This document shows, piece by piece, positions 61,443 through 62,913 of a stretch of 62,913 nt of DNA (position 1 is the stretch's first letter; every line of letters begins with the position of its first letter). Under the pieces are notes generated by a model. It ran no database searches. It had not been told where the DNA came from and saw only the letters and a program-made list of their open reading frames with translations. This DNA comes from Bacillus sp. 2B10. GTDB taxonomy: Bacteria; Pseudomonadota; Alphaproteobacteria; Sphingomonadales; Sphingomonadaceae. The translations under genes were made by a program, and so were the position numbers. Location of the stretch: the NCBI GenBank assembly GCA_003946805.1, contig RPSH01000023.1:1-62913 (forward strand). Reading direction: 5' to 3'.

Positions 61443-62441
61443 GTGGCGATCGAGATCGTCGTCGGCTTGCCCAGCCTGTCCAGGGGGCCATTGCTCGATC
61501 GCGCCCGTGCCATGCAGGTGCCGGTCCTCGTCTCCGCGAACGCCTTCTCGCGCTGGCAGTGCCGCCAGGGCTGGCGCGAGTGGTGCGGCTGGCGCACCGG
61601 CACGCTCGCCAACGCGCATGGCCTCCTATCCGTCGATCTCGACAGCGCGGGCTTCGTCCTGGCGGTGAAGGAACGCGGCATCCCCTGGACCATCGACGAT
61701 TATATCACGCTCGCCGGATCCTTCCCGTTCCGGCGCTTCGCCAGCCTCGACCTGTGCTGCGAGGCCGAGATCGCGCAGGACCGCGACGAGGTGCTCGACC
61801 GGATCGCGCGGACCATCCAGCTCAATCGCGCCTGCCATGCGCGCGCCATCGACGCTGGCATCGCGCACGCCTTCATGCCCGTGCTGCAGGGGCGGCGGCC
61901 CGAGGATTATCTGCGATCGTGGGACGGTATCGCGCATCTCGTGCGGCCGGGACAGGTGGTCGGCGTCGGCAGCCTCTGCCGGAGGCATGTCGGCGGCCCC
62001 GACGGCCTGGTGGCCGTGATCGACCGGCTCGACCGGACCCTGCCTCCCGAGGTCCGGCTGCACGGCTTCGGGGTCAAGGGCACGGCACTGTCGCTGCCCG
62101 CCGGCTTCGGCGACCGGATCGCCAGCATCGACAGCCAGGCCTATGGCATCGCTGCGCGCCGGGAAGCCCATGCCGCCGGCCGATCGAAGACCGGGCAGAT
62201 GGTCGCTGCTCATATGGCGCGCTGGACGGCGCGTCAGTACGAGCGGGCCGATCGTGCCGTTCCTGCGCAGGGCATCCTCGAACTGGACGTTCCCGATCCT
62301 TCTCCATCCGACCGGTGGGAACGGGCATTGGCCGACGCTCGCCGGGAAATCCGCGACCTGATCGCCGATGGCGAGATCGGTCACGATCAGATCACCGCCG
62401 GGTGGATCGCCGAGTGGGCGGCCGACATGCTCGATCCTTGA
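61443..62441 (+). CDS. DpdA-like 7-deazaguanine transglycosylase homolog (TGT-related)
   Basis: The 332-residue product resembles DpdA/queuine tRNA-ribosyltransferase-like proteins of phages and plasmids. Features are a central ARAIDAGIAHAFMPVLQGRRPEDYLRSWDGI, VVGVGSLCRRHVGG, LHGFGVKG (about 205-212) and SIDSQAYG (about 228-235), the order seen in TGT barrels that swap a base in DNA. DpdA inserts a 7-deazaguanine derivative into DNA, which blocks restriction. No DpdB/DpdC or queuosine-precursor genes are visible. GTG is the start; Shine-Dalgarno is weak. Confidence 0.72.
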   Translation: MAIEIVVGLPSLSRGPLLDRARAMQVPVLVSANAFSRWQCRQGWREWCGWRTGTLANAHGLLSVDLDSAGFVLAVKERGIPWTIDDYITLAGSFPFRRFASLDLCCEAEIAQDRDEVLDRIARTIQLNRACHARAIDAGIAHAFMPVLQGRRPEDYLRSWDGIAHLVRPGQVVGVGSLCRRHVGGPDGLVAVIDRLDRTLPPEVRLHGFGVKGTALSLPAGFGDRIASIDSQAYGIAARREAHAAGRSKTGQMVAAHMARWTARQYERADRAVPAQGILELDVPDPSPSDRWERALADARREIRDLIADGEIGHDQITAGWIAEWAADMLDP

Positions 62442-62473
62442 TCGCCGACCCGAACATACCGATGATCCGGGAC

Positions 62474-62905
62474 ATGTCGTTCACCGCTTCGAGCATGCTG
62501 CGCGCCGTCGCATTGTTTGCCGGCATATCCTGCTGCCTGACGGCCACGGTTGTGCATGCCGACCCCTGTACCGCGGCGCTCCCTGCCCCTGGTACGCGGT
62601 TCACAGGCACCGTCCGCCATGTCATCGATGGCGACGGGCTGTGTGTCGGACCTGCCGGTCGACCCGATCGCTGGATCGAGATACGGCTCGCGGACTTCTA
62701 TGCGCCCGAATCGAGAGAGGCCGGGGGGCGACGCGCCAAGGCAAGGCTGGCCGCGCTGACGATGGGCCGAACGCTCACCTGCGTGGCCGGGCACCGCAGC
62801 TATGACCGCATCGTTGCGCGCTGCATGATGGATGGACGGCCGATCGGCTCCTGGCTGCGTGCCGAGGGCGGGCGGGAAGGCGGGCGGGGTTTTCGGCACC
62901 GCTAG
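62474..62905 (+). CDS. exported SNase-like nuclease domain protein
   Basis: This 143-residue protein has a signal peptide (LRAVALFAGISCCLTATVVHA) and an SNase-like fold with VRHVIDGDGLCV, EIRLADFYAPESREAGGRRAKARL and CVAGHRSYDRIVARC. It is a thermonuclease family protein. The typical catalytic Arg/Glu/Arg pattern is partly visible (R in EIRLADF, E in APESRE). Its start may also be ATG 62462. It is the last complete gene in the window. Confidence 0.75.
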   Translation: MSFTASSMLRAVALFAGISCCLTATVVHADPCTAALPAPGTRFTGTVRHVIDGDGLCVGPAGRPDRWIEIRLADFYAPESREAGGRRAKARLAALTMGRTLTCVAGHRSYDRIVARCMMDGRPIGSWLRAEGGREGGRGFRHR

Positions 62906-62913
62906 ACCCGAAC

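Overview
The window reads as one end of a large integrative and conjugative element (ICE) in an alphaproteobacterium, most likely a sphingomonad. The DNA is GC-rich. An initiator tRNA-Met (48-124) is followed directly by a P4-type tyrosine integrase (311-1591) and an AlpA-like excisionase/regulator. Next come accessory genes, a complete F-type conjugation block and a maintenance/anti-defence block. MucR, a TonB-dependent receptor with a DIIVTGRR-type N-terminus and a luxR-luxI-phyH cluster fit sphingomonads. No second copy of the tRNA 3' end, no relaxase (TraI) and no coupling protein (TraD) was seen, so the element very probably continues past the right edge.

Layout. 1-1.8 kb: attachment site, integrase, AlpA. 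1.9-5.6 kb (minus): a compact cluster that looks like an unassigned RiPP pathway. It has a 28-residue precursor-like peptide with an aromatic/Cys tail, an NTF2-like protein, an M50 intramembrane metalloprotease with an N-terminal PqqD/RRE-like domain, and a TPR protein. The last three genes are joined by ATGA overlaps. 6.2-8.0 kb (plus): PadR regulator, membrane protein, DUF3108-like secreted protein and a truncated GNAT acetyltransferase. 8.6-31.3 kb (minus): F-type T4SS, transcribed dsbC-traA-L-E-K-B-V-C-(three small membrane genes)-W-U-N-N-trbC-S26 peptidase-traF-thioredoxin-like-traH-traG. An ATPase gene (AAA/DUF4143) lies in reverse orientation between the thioredoxin-like gene and traH. 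31.4-38 kb: control region with strong inverted repeats, an XRE regulator, a quorum-sensing operon (luxR, then luxI-phyH-marR) and a possible membrane-anchored HTH protein.

38-45.4 kb (plus): a Toprim primase-like protein, a large ParB-like protein and a 1425-residue methyltransferase/Strawberry-notch helicase fusion. 45.6-54.1 kb: cargo, namely an ALO/GulLO-type FAD oxidase with an internal membrane segment, a TonB receptor, secreted proteins, and a divergent pair of a coiled-coil exported protein and a trypsin-like protease. 54.2-57.3 kb (minus): HU protein, an unknown protein, a DUF6880-type gene broken by one amber codon, and MucR. 57.4-62.9 kb (plus): a run of small ICE-type genes including an LPD29-like protein, a DarG-like macrodomain, a zinc-finger protein, a DpdA-like 7-deazaguanine transglycosylase homolog and an exported SNase-like nuclease.

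The tra block would build the pilus and mating channel. The ParB, methyltransferase-helicase, macrodomain and DpdA genes probably help the element survive in new hosts. The LuxI/LuxR pair may tie transfer or cargo to cell density. The RiPP-like cluster near the integrase is the best candidate for an undescribed system. All functional assignments come from reading translated sequence by eye; no database search was run.
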